A stretch of 64,000 nucleotides of DNA from Vagococcus_D sp963518325 (GTDB lineage Bacteria > Bacillota > Bacilli > Lactobacillales > Vagococcaceae): contig NZ_CAUQJB010000016.1 in assembly GCF_963518325.1 (NCBI RefSeq), forward strand, positions 28,054 through 92,053, given 5' to 3'. A program made the translations under genes and the position numbers. The notes under the pieces are model-generated. The model was given only the letters and a program-made list of their open reading frames with translations, was not told the origin of the DNA and made no database searches. Shown one piece after another: positions 33,514 through 42,729 of the stretch. Position 1 is the stretch's first letter; every line of letters begins with the position of its first letter.

Positions 33514-33717
33514 TTCTCCAGCCTTTCTTTGCGACGTCTATCATTCTAATTCATAACATCACATACTTTCTGCTCTATTTTTGCTCATCGATGAGCAACG
33601 GCGACCACTTACCTACTAAAAGTCAGTAACATCAATCGTTCAGGACGTGACGAACGATTAAAAAGTTAAGTTTCAAACGATAAAATGTAGCGCTAAACTC
33701 GAATTAAATAACACGCT

Positions 33718-33762
33718 AAAAAAACTGACTGTGTCGACAATAGCCTTATTGACACAATCAGT
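33718..33762 (-). terminator. Intrinsic terminator of the lipoprotein gene
   Basis: On the - strand ACTGATTGTGTC pairs with GACACAGTCAGT (one G-U), followed by seven T. Confidence 0.85.
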
Positions 33763-33771
33763 CTCATTCAC

Positions 33772-34674
33772 TTAATCTTTTTCACTGTCGTCATAGGTCT
33801 CAATTGTTTCAACCGTCTCAACAGTACCTTCTTTTTTCTCTTTTGCTTTCTTTTCAGCCGCAGCTTTTTCAGCTTCCGTCAGCTTATCACTTACCTCTTT
33901 GGTTTCTTTTTTAGTTTCTTTACCATCTACTGGTGTTGGCGAAAACTCTTGATCGACTTGTTTATTAGCCTCGGCAATTGCTTCATTAACCGCAATACTC
34001 ATATTAGCCGCATAGGTATCCAAATCTTTAACACCCGCCATAAACGCCAGCAATAAGTTCGCCGTTTCCGTTTCGCTACCGGTTCCTAGTTGCCATTTTT
34101 TCTTCACTTGCTCCATCGTCACTGAAACCTTAATTGGCTTATCAATGATCTTCGCGTCTTTCATCGACTCCATCAACAGCTGAACAATCAAATCACCTAA
34201 CTTGACATTGTTGCTCATTAATTCAGAATCAGCTAACATCCGTTCGATCAACTTCTCCATAGTTGACTTGTAGACATCCTGAAAATCAATGCCTCTTACA
34301 CTGTAAGTAATCGTCACATTTTTTTCTTTGCGATTCTCTTTTACTGAAGATACATCATACTTCGCATGACTCTGAACCATCTCAAGCCACTGTTTTAAAA
34401 AGGCTTCGGTCTGTTTAGGTGAAATGACGCCTCCAAACTCGCTAAAACTTGTCACCAAGTCTTCAATTAACTCTTTACGCTGTTCCTCTAATTTTATATC
34501 AAGCTCCATACCTTGTACAAAATTCTTCTCAAAACGCTCATCTTTTACTTCATATATAAAGCGATTAACAAATAAAACGCCAGCCTCTTCTGGTTCTATT
34601 GCTTTTTGACAGCCTGTTAGAAAGACAACAAGGGCGACTAACATAATGAATAGATTTCTTTTTGTGTATTTCAT
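33772..34674 (-). CDS. Lipoprotein of unknown function (DUF5105-like)
   Basis: A 300-residue secreted lipoprotein. The signal peptide is MKYTKRNLFIMLVALVVF with the lipobox LTGC, so the mature protein begins at Cys22 and is anchored on the outer face of the membrane. The body is helical and mixed, and the tail is highly charged and Lys/Glu-rich. The start at 34674 is preferred because it places the lipobox at the usual distance; an ATG 18 bases upstream is also open. It resembles the DUF5105-type lipoproteins of Lactobacillales by general layout (weak recall). The role is unknown. Confidence 0.82.
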   Translation of the reverse strand: MKYTKRNLFIMLVALVVFLTGCQKAIEPEEAGVLFVNRFIYEVKDERFEKNFVQGMELDIKLEEQRKELIEDLVTSFSEFGGVISPKQTEAFLKQWLEMVQSHAKYDVSSVKENRKEKNVTITYSVRGIDFQDVYKSTMEKLIERMLADSELMSNNVKLGDLIVQLLMESMKDAKIIDKPIKVSVTMEQVKKKWQLGTGSETETANLLLAFMAGVKDLDTYAANMSIAVNEAIAEANKQVDQEFSPTPVDGKETKKETKEVSDKLTEAEKAAAEKKAKEKKEGTVETVETIETYDDSEKD

Positions 34675-34820
34675 GTACTTATCACCTTCCATAGTTCTCC
34701 GTATTTCAACCTTAACAAGGGACTCATTTATTATTATCCTTGATTATCTGAAAAAATTCAAAGGTTTTCGCTATTTATTCGTATCTTATTATATAGGCAA
34801 AATTAAAAAGGAGTGAATTT

Positions 34821-35534
34821 ATGTTAACTTATCTACTATTGTTTGGGCTTGGTAGCTGTTTTGGGTCTTTTTTTTCAGTAATTAGTGAGCGACTTCCTTT
34901 GGGAATTTCACTGATCACCCCCGCTTCTCACTGTTCCAACTGTCAATCCTCTCTGAAAGCTCGTGATCTCGTCCCAGTAGTCTCTTATCTTCGTTTAGGC
35001 GGTCGTTGTCGCTATTGTCACCTTACTTACCCAAAGACCTCCTTCATCGCTGAAATCGTCACTGGGTTACTTTTTTGCTTACTAACCTATTCACACCTTT
35101 GGACACTTATGTTTATCCCGGGTTTGCTGTTAATGCTAATGGCTCTTTTACTAAGTCTCACTGATAGTCTATATTTGCTTGTTGAACCCCTCATTTTTTT
35201 CCCACTGACCCTTTGTACAGCACTAGCTATCTGGTTACTGAAAACACCTTTCAGCTTCCACTTAATTGACTGTCTCTTTACTACAGCTGTTTTAACAGCT
35301 GTCTCATTCCTACTTCCTAACAGTCTGGGTTACGGAGATATTTTGCTTTTAAGCTCCTGGAGCCTTTTTCTAGGTGCTTATGGGTTGAACTTAATCATCG
35401 TAGCGGCCTGCCTCGCTGCTCTACTTTGGGGAATCACAAGAGCCACTAAATCCACCCCTATTCCATTCGTCCCTTTTCTTGCGGGGGCCTTAATCAGCTA
35501 TTTGATTTGGCAGTTTAATCAGAGACCCTTTTAA
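34821..35534 (+). CDS. comC: Type IV prepilin leader peptidase (ComC/PilD)
   Basis: A 237-residue integral membrane aspartic protease that cuts and N-methylates prepilin-like proteins, required for the competence pseudopilus. The N-terminal domain has two CxxC pairs (SNCQSS and CRYCH regions) that bind zinc. Both catalytic Asp regions are visible: SLTDSLY near residue 115 and GYGDILL (GxGD) near 172. About six to seven helices follow. GGAG precedes the ATG. No comG operon is in the window, so it acts on proteins made elsewhere. Confidence 0.93.
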   Translation: MLTYLLLFGLGSCFGSFFSVISERLPLGISLITPASHCSNCQSSLKARDLVPVVSYLRLGGRCRYCHLTYPKTSFIAEIVTGLLFCLLTYSHLWTLMFIPGLLLMLMALLLSLTDSLYLLVEPLIFFPLTLCTALAIWLLKTPFSFHLIDCLFTTAVLTAVSFLLPNSLGYGDILLLSSWSLFLGAYGLNLIIVAACLAALLWGITRATKSTPIPFVPFLAGALISYLIWQFNQRPF

Positions 35535-35538
35535 ATCA

Positions 35539-35570
35539 AAAAAGCGAACTCTATCAAGAGTTCGCTTTGA
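35539..35570 (-). terminator. Intrinsic terminator of pcsB (and comC)
   Basis: AAAGCGAACTCT pairs with AGAGTTCGCTTT around 4 bases. The - strand has T6 after it; the + strand only TTTGATT. Confidence 0.85.
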
Positions 35571-35579
35571 TTAATTAAA

Positions 35580-36857
35580 TTACATTCTTACTGCAAAATC
35601 AGGTGCAAAGTAAGCTGATGAACCGTAAGTGACGTTTTGACCTGGTGCTGGTGCGTGAATATACCCACCGCCACCAGTTGAAATAGCTACATGGTAAGTA
35701 CCACCACGGCTACCCCAGAACAATAAATCGCCTGCTACTGCTTGAGACACTGCAATTTGTGTGCCCGCTCCCTCTTGAGGAACAGTCCAGCCACCAATTT
35801 CGCGGCCAACAGCCATACGATAAACGTATGAAGTAAAACCAGAACAATCAAATACATCTGGACCTTTACCACCTAATACGTAAGGCTTGCCAATGTGCTT
35901 AGCTGCTTCAGCAAGAACTGCTGCTGCGCCACCACTTGGATTTGGTGCTGGTGCAGGGATTTCTGGTTTCGGAGGTGTCACAATTCCGTTACCATTACCA
36001 TTACCGTTGCCGTTACCTGGGTTCGGTGCAGGTGTGTCAGAATTACCATTGCTCGGGTTATCAGAGCCTTGGTTAGTTGTGTTAGTTGGTGCTTGTGACG
36101 CTTCTTGAGCTACACGAGCTTCTTCTTGTTTAGCAGCTTCCTGAGCTACTTTCACTAGACGAGCTTGTTCAGCACGAGCTGCTTCCGCTTCTTGTTTTTC
36201 TTTCAAGAATCCAGCTTTTTTGCCTTCTTCCGTTGAACGTTCAGCAGCAATGCCACTGACTAATGCTTGCTGTTGCAATTCTTGATCCATTAATTGACCT
36301 TTTGTCGCTTCAATATCAGCCACTGTTTGGTTTAATTCTTGGGCTTTAGTCTCTGATGTTGTTTTTTTAGTTTCAACAGATTTTTTGTCTTTTTCTTGTT
36401 GTTTCATCATGTCATTACTTGCGTTAACAATTGTAGACGCGGCGAAAACACGTGTAATAGCAGTTGATACAGAATCAGCTGATAAGACAGCGTCGATGTA
36501 ATTAGTCGCTTTACCGTCAACTTGAACTGAGCGAGCTTGATCTTTAATCGTTGCATCACGCTTGTCAATCTTAACTGTTAAGTCTTCGATTTCAGTTCCT
36601 AATTTAGTGATTTCTTGGTTTAATTTAGCTTGTTGCTCTTGCAACTCTGCTGATTGAGCTTTAATGCTCTCAATGTTTGATTTTACCGTTTCTAATTGTG
36701 CTGAAGCTGCTGCTTCCTGGCCACTTAATTCGCTAATTTTGTTTTCAGACTGTTGAATTTTTGTATCAACATCATCTGCTAATCCTACTACTGGCAATGC
36801 AATTGTCCCTAACAAAATTGTGCTTACCATGATAGCAGATATAAGACGCTTTTTCAC
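35580..36857 (-). CDS. pcsB: Secreted peptidoglycan hydrolase, PcsB/SagA-like (NlpC/P60)
   Basis: A 425-residue secreted cell-wall hydrolase. A signal peptide (1-27, LPVVGLA) precedes a long coiled-coil domain (about 30-250), as in PcsB and SagA. A Thr/Asn/Pro/Gly linker with five Gly-Asn repeats follows, then a C-terminal NlpC/P60 domain (about 310-425). The catalytic Cys is in FDCSGFTSY and the His in YHVAIST, with a third polar His in YIHAPAPG. It splits septal peptidoglycan during division. The start is GTG. It lies directly downstream of mreC-mreD, as in streptococci, where FtsEX activates PcsB and the WalRK system controls it. A WalR-like box lies upstream here. Confidence 0.94.
   Translation of the reverse strand: MKKRLISAIMVSTILLGTIALPVVGLADDVDTKIQQSENKISELSGQEAAASAQLETVKSNIESIKAQSAELQEQQAKLNQEITKLGTEIEDLTVKIDKRDATIKDQARSVQVDGKATNYIDAVLSADSVSTAITRVFAASTIVNASNDMMKQQEKDKKSVETKKTTSETKAQELNQTVADIEATKGQLMDQELQQQALVSGIAAERSTEEGKKAGFLKEKQEAEAARAEQARLVKVAQEAAKQEEARVAQEASQAPTNTTNQGSDNPSNGNSDTPAPNPGNGNGNGNGNGIVTPPKPEIPAPAPNPSGGAAAVLAEAAKHIGKPYVLGGKGPDVFDCSGFTSYVYRMAVGREIGGWTVPQEGAGTQIAVSQAVAGDLLFWGSRGGTYHVAISTGGGGYIHAPAPGQNVTYGSSAYFAPDFAVRM
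35986..36017. repeat. Hexanucleotide repeat inside pcsB linker
   Basis: About five units of the form CCRTTA/CCGTTR encode alternating Gly-Asn in the linker before the NlpC/P60 domain. Such in-frame 6-bp units can expand or contract without breaking the gene. Confidence 0.7.
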
Positions 36858-36962
36858 TGGTCATTCCCCCGACTCGTTTTTTATATGTATTACAAATTTA
36901 ACTTGTTTTCCTCATCAATGAATGAATTGTAACATAGCAACATGTCAGTCAGATAATATCTA

Positions 36963-36979
36963 TGTTACAAAAATGTTTC
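36963..36979 (+). promoter_or_regulatory. WalR-box-like direct repeat upstream of pcsB
   Basis: TGTTAC-AAAAA-TGTTTC, two hexamers spaced by 5 bases, fits the WalR consensus TGTWAH-N5-TGTWAH with one mismatch. Next to it is a 10-bp inverted repeat TGTAACATAG/CTATGTTACA (36928-36969). It lies about 105 bases before the pcsB start, between mreD and pcsB. Confidence 0.5.
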
Positions 36980-37003
36980 AAAGAGTCTTTCTTGCTCAAT
37001 AAA

Positions 37004-37510
37004 TTACAGCTTAGCGATTTTTTTAATCGGATAGCTTAAAATAATAAAGAGGAAGATGTTCATTATCAGAGTAGGTCCCAGATTTCTTGTTATAAAGCCT
37101 AACAAATCTCCATTTATCAACTTAAAAATAGCTTGAATTAAGTACGCACTACTGTCCATGATGGTTATAAAAATCACCAGACTAAGTAGTATCGAGAGGA
37201 TTGATGGTCGTACATAATCAAAAACCACATAAATCAGCATGACAGTTAAAGGTAATGACACCATATTAATACCAATAATACTGTAATAATAGACATCAAA
37301 AATAATACCCAGAATAACTGACATAATGACAATATATTGCTTATTTAAATTTAAGCACCCTAATATTAAACCAATTAATAATAAATGACTATTTAAATAG
37401 ACAGTATTGTTCGTTGCCACACGTAATAAATTACTAATCTGTCCGTCAAGTAACATCAGAACAATCAAGATAAACGGTAAGATAATTTTCATGATGGTCT
37501 TTTTTTCCAT
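37004..37510 (-). CDS. mreD: Rod-shape determining protein MreD
   Basis: A 168-residue integral membrane protein with about five helices and little soluble sequence, typical of MreD. It works with MreC and the elongasome or peripheral wall machinery. The ATG at 37510 lies 1 base after the mreC stop and behind GGAAGTG; an in-frame GTG at 37522 is less likely. No mreB is in the window, which is usual for ovoid Lactobacillales. Confidence 0.9.
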   Translation of the reverse strand: MEKKTIMKIILPFILIVLMLLDGQISNLLRVATNNTVYLNSHLLLIGLILGCLNLNKQYIVIMSVILGIIFDVYYYSIIGINMVSLPLTVMLIYVVFDYVRPSILSILLSLVIFITIMDSSAYLIQAIFKLINGDLLGFITRNLGPTLIMNIFLFIILSYPIKKIAKL

Positions 37511-37511
37511 A

Positions 37512-38375
37512 TTAATTATCACTTCCTGCTAGACGTTTCACCACTGTCACAAATGGAATATCGTACATGGAAGATACGTGCGTCACATAGGCTTCCTTAT
37601 CCAATCCGAAGCTAGTGTCTTTAACTTTTTTAACCTCGCCTACCAACAAACCTTTTGGTGACGCACCACCTAAACCAGATGTGGTTACTTTATCGCCTGC
37701 TTTAAGCCCATCTAGGGAAGTTAGGCGGGTAATGATAAAAGCACCCTCTTCTTCATCGTACTCTTCCATCAAGCCATAAACCGACTCACCTTCTTGCGGC
37801 GAAATCATCACTGGAAAATGATCGGAATTCTGATTCGTCGAGGTTAGCAACTCCACTTTAGCCGAAGCCGCATTGGCCACAATCACACGACCGATTAAGC
37901 CTTTATTCCCAAGAACGGGCATACCAACATCTACGCCATCATTTTTACCACGGTCAATAATCAAAATATCTTGCCAAGTATCTGGTGAACGATTAATGAC
38001 ACTAGCCGTCACTTTCTCATAGTTTGAAATAGTGGCATTTAACTCTAACTGCTCTTTTAATGCATTATTTTCGGTTGTTAAATTTTGTTTTTCACTTTCC
38101 ATGGCAGAAAACTCATCGATGCGTTTTTTCAAACGATCATTTTCTTCATACGTACTAAATAAATTGCCGATGGATCGAATACCACCCTCAACGGCTCGCA
38201 AAGGAAATGACACAATTTTGTCAACGGTTGCGGCAATGTCACTGGTCAGAGACTGAGCCACACCTGAATCTTTTGACTGATTCCGCTGTTGAGAACTAAA
38301 GGTCACAACAAACACCACAATAATCACAATGATAATGGCGATAATTATATTTTTACTAGAATTGAACTTCTTCAC
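37512..38375 (-). CDS. mreC: Cell shape-determining protein MreC
   Basis: A 287-residue bitopic membrane protein. It has a short cytoplasmic tail, one membrane helix (about 9-28), a coiled coil (about 75-115: ENDRLKKRIDEFSAMESEKQ) and two extracellular beta-barrel domains with the family motifs GLIGRVI and TSGLGGASPKGLLVGEV. It organises peripheral peptidoglycan synthesis with MreD. The start is GTG behind GAGGTGG. It is the first gene of mreC-mreD, with pcsB downstream. Confidence 0.95.
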   Translation of the reverse strand: MKKFNSSKNIIIAIIIVIIVVFVVTFSSQQRNQSKDSGVAQSLTSDIAATVDKIVSFPLRAVEGGIRSIGNLFSTYEENDRLKKRIDEFSAMESEKQNLTTENNALKEQLELNATISNYEKVTASVINRSPDTWQDILIIDRGKNDGVDVGMPVLGNKGLIGRVIVANAASAKVELLTSTNQNSDHFPVMISPQEGESVYGLMEEYDEEEGAFIITRLTSLDGLKAGDKVTTSGLGGASPKGLLVGEVKKVKDTSFGLDKEAYVTHVSSMYDIPFVTVVKRLAGSDN

Positions 38376-38636
38376 TGTTCCACCTCAAGATACTTTCTGT
38401 TCTTTAGACGCGTTGTCAATAATCAACTATCTGATTGATTTTTTTAGGCTACTCCGTTCTATTTAGACAATAGGAAACAAACCACCTACATACATTCAAC
38501 CATTTTACCATTAATCACTGGCATTTTCTATAAAGTTCTTGAAGATTCATCATCAATTTCACCATTCTTATCACAATTTTATAATTATAAAGAAAAATTC
38601 TTGCTGAATACTTTACACCCACTAGCGTTTAGGCTA

Positions 38637-39509
38637 TCATCCCTGATAATTAGCCACTGCCCCTAAAAGATTAGCATCATTTTTAAATTGGCATAAGCGA
38701 ATATCAGGTTTGATGGCTGTTTTTTGACCACGATTAAAAATAACCATCATTTGCTCCTCGATTTTTTCCAGTAAATCAGCTCGGGCCGAAATCCCCCCGC
38801 CGATGACAATCATTTCTGGATCAATACTCGTTTGTAAATTGTACAAGCCTACAGCCAGATAGTAGAACAGCTGCTGGACTTCACCCTTAGCAATCGAATC
38901 CCCTGCTTCTGCCAATTCGAAGACCTCTTTCCCTGTTAGAGCCGTCTCCTCTAGCCCTTTCATAACCGAGACCCGTTTCGCCATCGCTACTGGCGTTGCT
39001 AACTGGCTGAAATTCCATTGCCCCTCTAACAACATAAAACCAAACTCACCACCAAATAGATGATGCCCTTTTTCAATTTTGCCGTGTTTGATGACCGCAC
39101 CGCCAATTCCAGATCCAATTACGACGACCAGAACATCTTCTTTGCCAGCAGCTGTCCCATAAGTCACTTCAGCTAAGGCCGCACAGTTCGCATCATTTTC
39201 AATTGCTATTGGTAGATTCAGCGCCTGCTCCAAAGAGTCATAAAAAGTCAACTCATGGACAAAAGGAATCGCACAGTTACCCTTGATCACCCGTTGCTCT
39301 TGATTGACTGCCCCTGGTGAGCTACAGGCACAACCGGTAAAGGAGTACTTCCCTAACCCGTCTTTCACGGTCACTAACGTCTTTAAAAATTCGGGCAGTG
39401 TTTTAGGTGTTGCCACTTGATTTTGTTCCCTTAAAGTTTGATTGTGCCAGACCCCATACTTTATGGCCGAACCGCCAAAATCAAAAACCAGCAATGTTTC
39501 ATTTTCCAC
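38637..39509 (-). CDS. ROK family sugar kinase
   Basis: A 290-residue ROK (hexokinase-like) kinase. Phosphate-binding motifs are VFDFGGSAIKYG at the N-terminus and VVVIGSGIGGAV near residue 130; the catalytic Asp is in IENDANCAAL. The usual Cys-rich zinc site (CxCGxxGC) is absent and is replaced by GGEFGFMLLEGQ, as in beta-glucoside-kinase-like ROK proteins of Lactobacillales. The start is GTG at 39509 behind AGGAGGAG; the frame is open 60 bases further. It may phosphorylate a glucoside or amino sugar. It is a single gene. Confidence 0.9.
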   Translation of the reverse strand: MENETLLVFDFGGSAIKYGVWHNQTLREQNQVATPKTLPEFLKTLVTVKDGLGKYSFTGCACSSPGAVNQEQRVIKGNCAIPFVHELTFYDSLEQALNLPIAIENDANCAALAEVTYGTAAGKEDVLVVVIGSGIGGAVIKHGKIEKGHHLFGGEFGFMLLEGQWNFSQLATPVAMAKRVSVMKGLEETALTGKEVFELAEAGDSIAKGEVQQLFYYLAVGLYNLQTSIDPEMIVIGGGISARADLLEKIEEQMMVIFNRGQKTAIKPDIRLCQFKNDANLLGAVANYQG

Positions 39510-39597
39510 AGAGATTCTCCTCCTACCTTTATATGAGTTAAATTTTAACATAGAAAGAAGCCAATTCACATAAACATTATAATCTTTTTAACCTTAT

Positions 39598-39626
39598 AAA
39601 AAAAGCCAACTCAATGAGTTGGCTTT
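39598..39626 (-). terminator. Intrinsic terminator of adhE
   Basis: AAAGCCAACTCA pairs with TGAGTTGGCTTT with a minimal loop; on the - strand it is followed by T7. Confidence 0.9.
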
Positions 39627-39634
39627 GATATTAA

Positions 39635-42223
39635 TTATTTGATGCCATTGTATGCTTGAACGATGATTTCTTTCAATTCGCTAATTAATGGCTCTTTTGG
39701 ATTTGCTGTCGTACATTGGTCAGTGTAAGCTAATTCAGCTAAATTATCCGCTGTTTTATCTAACTGAGCTTTGGTTACGCCTTGAGCTTTAAAGCTCATG
39801 TCGATTCCAACACGCTTACCTAAGTCAGCAACTGCTGTCGCTAACGCTTCAACTAATTCCTCAGTTGTATTGCCTTTAAGACCTAAGAACTTCGCTACAT
39901 CTGCGTAATCTTCATGAGCGCGGAAGTAGTCATATTTAGGGAACATGGCATGTTTAGATGGATCTTTCGCATTGTAACGAATCACGTGTGGTAATAAAAT
40001 CGCATTCGTACGGCCATGTGGAATATGATACTCAGCACCACATTTATGTGCTAATGAGTGATTAATGCCTAAGAAAGCATTGGCAAAAGCCATCCCAGCA
40101 AGTGCTGAAGCGTTATGCATTCTTTCACGGTTATCTTCGTTTGGTGTATCGCAAGACGCTTCTAAGTTTTCAAAGACTAATTTGATTGCTTGTAAGCTTA
40201 AACCACGGGTGTAATCAGATGCCATCACAGAGACATAAGACTCTAAACCATGAGTCAAGACGTCCATACCTGTATCAGCTGTCACGGATCTTGGAACTGA
40301 CATCACAAATTGTGGGTCAATAATCGCCACATCTGGTGTCAATGCGTAATCAGCTAATGGGTATTTAACCCCAGTTTCGCTGTCTGTAATAACCGCAAAT
40401 GGTGTTACTTCTGAACCTGTACCTGATGTTGTTGGGATACAAACAAATTGCGTTTTTTCGGCTTTTTGAATCTTGTAAGTCCGTTTACGGATATCCAAGA
40501 ATTTTTGTTTCGCGCCAAAGAATTCTGTATCTGGGTGCTCGAAGAACATCCACATGCCTTTAGCCGCATCCATTGCTGAACCACCACCTAAAGCGATAAC
40601 AGTGTCTGGATTGAATTCAACCATTCTTTCGGTTCCTTTGTAAACAGTGTTGCTTGATGGATCTGGTTCAACATCGGAGAAGACTTCGATTTGAACTTTG
40701 TTTTTGCGTTTTCTTAGCGTGTCCATTACAAGGTCTGCATAGCCAAATTTAACCATCCCCTCGTCACAAACTAGGAAGACACGTTCAACGTTTTCCATTG
40801 TTTCTAAGTACGCTACTGAATTTTTTTCGAAATACATTTTTGGTGGAAGTTTAAACCATTGCATATTATTTCTCCGTTTCGCCAATGTCTTAATGTTGAT
40901 CAAGTTAATTGATGACACATTTTTAGAGACTGAGTTTTTACCGTAAGAGCCACAACCTAATGTTAATGATGGAATCATTTCGTTATAGATATCACCAATT
41001 CCACCTTCAGATGCTGGTGTATTGATTAGCACACGACATGCTTTCATCTTCATACCGAATTTAATTTGCAAGTCTTGGTCTTCAGAGTGGATAACTGCTG
41101 TATGGCCTAAACCGAATGCTAACATTTTTTCACACAATTCAAAGGCATGTTCTTGGCTATCCGCTTTAATCATGGCTAAAACTGGTGATAATTTTTCTAA
41201 TGATAATGGGTAATCAATTCCAGCGCCTTCTAATTCAGCCACTAAAATTTTCGTACCAGTCGGCACTTTAATGCCTGCAAGTTTCGCAATCGCATCAGCA
41301 GAATGACCCACAATCGCTGGGTTAACAGCTGTTTTAGCTGCATTCATCACCGTTGCTTCTAATTTTTTCAATTCAGCTGGTTTCACAAAGTACACTTGAT
41401 GTGCTTGGAATTCCGCTTTCACTTCATCGTAAATCTCTTTATCCACGATCATGCCTTGTTCTGATGCACAGATCATGCCGTTATCAAATGTTTTAGAGAC
41501 GATTAAATCGTTCACCGCACGTTTGATTTTAGCCGTTTTTTCAATATAAGCTGGTGTGTTACCAGGACCTACACCTAAAGCTGGTTTACCAGTTGAGTAA
41601 GCTGATTTAACCATGGCGCCACCACCCGTTGCTAAGACGATTGCCACACCAGGGTGATTCATCAAACCGCTTGTTGCGTCTAATGATGGATGTTCAATCC
41701 ATTGGATACAATTTTCAGGAGCCCCAGCCGCAACTGCTGCTTCTAAAACGATACGAGCCGCTTCAGCAGAAGATTTTTGGGCACTTGGATGGAAAGCGAA
41801 AATAATTGGGTTACGAGTTTTAATTGAAATCATTGATTTAAAGATAGTTGTAGATGTTGGGTTAGTAGTAGGTGTTACCCCACAAACAACACCGACTGGT
41901 GTCGCAATTTCGATAATCCCTTTTTGATCGTCTTCATTGATAATCCCAACTGTTTTGTCATCTTTAATGCTGTTCCAGATAGATTCTGAGGCATACATAT
42001 TTTTGATGGCCTTATCTTCATAAATACCACGACCAGTTTCTTCAACCGCTAATTTTGCCAATGGCATATGAGCATTTAAAGCTGCCATCGCCATTTGATG
42101 GACAATGTGATCCACCTTTGCTTGATCAAAATCTTCCATAATCGCTAATGCTTCGTTCCCTTTGACGACTAACTCATCAATCATTTTTGGAACATCAATT
42201 GTCTGTTCTTTTTTCGCTACCAT
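39635..42223 (-). CDS. adhE: Bifunctional acetaldehyde-CoA/alcohol dehydrogenase
   Basis: An 862-residue fermentation enzyme that reduces acetyl-CoA to acetaldehyde and then ethanol, regenerating NAD+. The N-terminal aldehyde dehydrogenase half (1-440) has the catalytic Cys in NGMICASEQ. The C-terminal iron-dependent alcohol dehydrogenase half (about 455-862) has GGGSAMDAAKGMW and the metal ligand region GINHSLAHKCGAEYHIPHGR. Such proteins form long helical spirosomes. The frame is open upstream, but MVAKKEQTID behind AAGGAGG is the start. Codon use is that of a highly expressed gene. The promoter is flanked by two Rex-type operators, so it is probably induced when NADH is high. Confidence 0.97.
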   Translation of the reverse strand: MVAKKEQTIDVPKMIDELVVKGNEALAIMEDFDQAKVDHIVHQMAMAALNAHMPLAKLAVEETGRGIYEDKAIKNMYASESIWNSIKDDKTVGIINEDDQKGIIEIATPVGVVCGVTPTTNPTSTTIFKSMISIKTRNPIIFAFHPSAQKSSAEAARIVLEAAVAAGAPENCIQWIEHPSLDATSGLMNHPGVAIVLATGGGAMVKSAYSTGKPALGVGPGNTPAYIEKTAKIKRAVNDLIVSKTFDNGMICASEQGMIVDKEIYDEVKAEFQAHQVYFVKPAELKKLEATVMNAAKTAVNPAIVGHSADAIAKLAGIKVPTGTKILVAELEGAGIDYPLSLEKLSPVLAMIKADSQEHAFELCEKMLAFGLGHTAVIHSEDQDLQIKFGMKMKACRVLINTPASEGGIGDIYNEMIPSLTLGCGSYGKNSVSKNVSSINLINIKTLAKRRNNMQWFKLPPKMYFEKNSVAYLETMENVERVFLVCDEGMVKFGYADLVMDTLRKRKNKVQIEVFSDVEPDPSSNTVYKGTERMVEFNPDTVIALGGGSAMDAAKGMWMFFEHPDTEFFGAKQKFLDIRKRTYKIQKAEKTQFVCIPTTSGTGSEVTPFAVITDSETGVKYPLADYALTPDVAIIDPQFVMSVPRSVTADTGMDVLTHGLESYVSVMASDYTRGLSLQAIKLVFENLEASCDTPNEDNRERMHNASALAGMAFANAFLGINHSLAHKCGAEYHIPHGRTNAILLPHVIRYNAKDPSKHAMFPKYDYFRAHEDYADVAKFLGLKGNTTEELVEALATAVADLGKRVGIDMSFKAQGVTKAQLDKTADNLAELAYTDQCTTANPKEPLISELKEIIVQAYNGIK

Positions 42224-42252
42224 ATTATGTAAATCCTCCTTGAAAATTTCTT

Positions 42253-42270
42253 TTGTTATATCTTTCACAA
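42253..42270 (-). promoter_or_regulatory. Rex-type operator, adhE proximal copy
   Basis: TTGTTA-TATCTT-TCACAA, close to the Rex consensus TTGTGA-N6-TCACAA. It lies immediately downstream of the -10 of adhE. Confidence 0.75.
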
Positions 42271-42272
42271 TC

Positions 42273-42301
42273 ATCATACTATATTTATTTTTATTTGTAA
42301 A
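42273..42301 (-). promoter_or_regulatory. adhE promoter
   Basis: On the - strand TTTACA (complement of 42296-42301), a 17-bp spacer and TATGAT (complement of 42273-42278). Confidence 0.82.
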
Positions 42302-42308
42302 TAGTTTT

Positions 42309-42326
42309 CTGTGATGTTTTTCACAG
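42309..42326 (-). promoter_or_regulatory. Rex-type operator, adhE distal copy
   Basis: CTGTGA-TGTTTT-TCACAG, a perfect inverted repeat with 6-bp spacer matching the Rex consensus at all but the outermost bases. It lies just upstream of the -35. Confidence 0.82.
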
Positions 42327-42385
42327 TTTATCCCATAAATTATGACGAACACCGCCATTAGTGTATTTACATTCGTATAAAAACA

Positions 42386-42419
42386 AAAAAAGACACAGAT
42401 AATTCATTATCTCTGCCTG
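42386..42419 (-). terminator. Probable terminator of the comN-like gene
   Basis: AGATAAT pairs with ATTATCT around TC, with a weak outer stem; on the - strand it is followed by a T7 run. Confidence 0.6.
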
Positions 42420-42444
42420 ACTTTTATTGTGATGTATTTAACTT

Positions 42445-42729
42445 TTATAAGAGGTCTTGAATATCATTCCAATCAAATCGCTTAACATCTCTCGTTTGAG
42501 CTTTAATACGTTGAAAATCAAAAAAATCATTGAACGTGACATTTGAGACATCTTGTTTCTTCTCAGATAAGGCTAAGTCATCATTCCTAACCCATCGATA
42601 CGTAATTAAATATTCCCACATATCTAATTCTTGAACACTGGGATAGCCATTTTCATGAAATTCTCTGCATTTAGCTTTCACTGTTTTATTTAAAAAAAGT
42701 TTATCTTTCCAACTTCTGTTAGCTTCCAT
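42445..42729 (-). CDS. Post-transcriptional regulator, ComN-like
   Basis: A 94-residue small cytoplasmic protein with the features of the ComN/YrzD family: KAKCREFHENGYPSVQELDM, then a WEYLITYRWVRNDDLAL core. In Bacillus subtilis ComN promotes accumulation of the comE operon mRNA needed for competence. It commonly lies near yajC/secDF, as here. The C-terminal 30 residues are extra compared with my memory of the family. Whether it links to the comC gene at 34.8 kb is only a thought. Confidence 0.75.
   Translation of the reverse strand: MEANRSWKDKLFLNKTVKAKCREFHENGYPSVQELDMWEYLITYRWVRNDDLALSEKKQDVSNVTFNDFFDFQRIKAQTRDVKRFDWNDIQDLL

Noticed and set aside
35895..36108. Gly/Pro-rich + strand frames over pcsB
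   Set aside because: They come from the repeat-rich linker read on the wrong strand.
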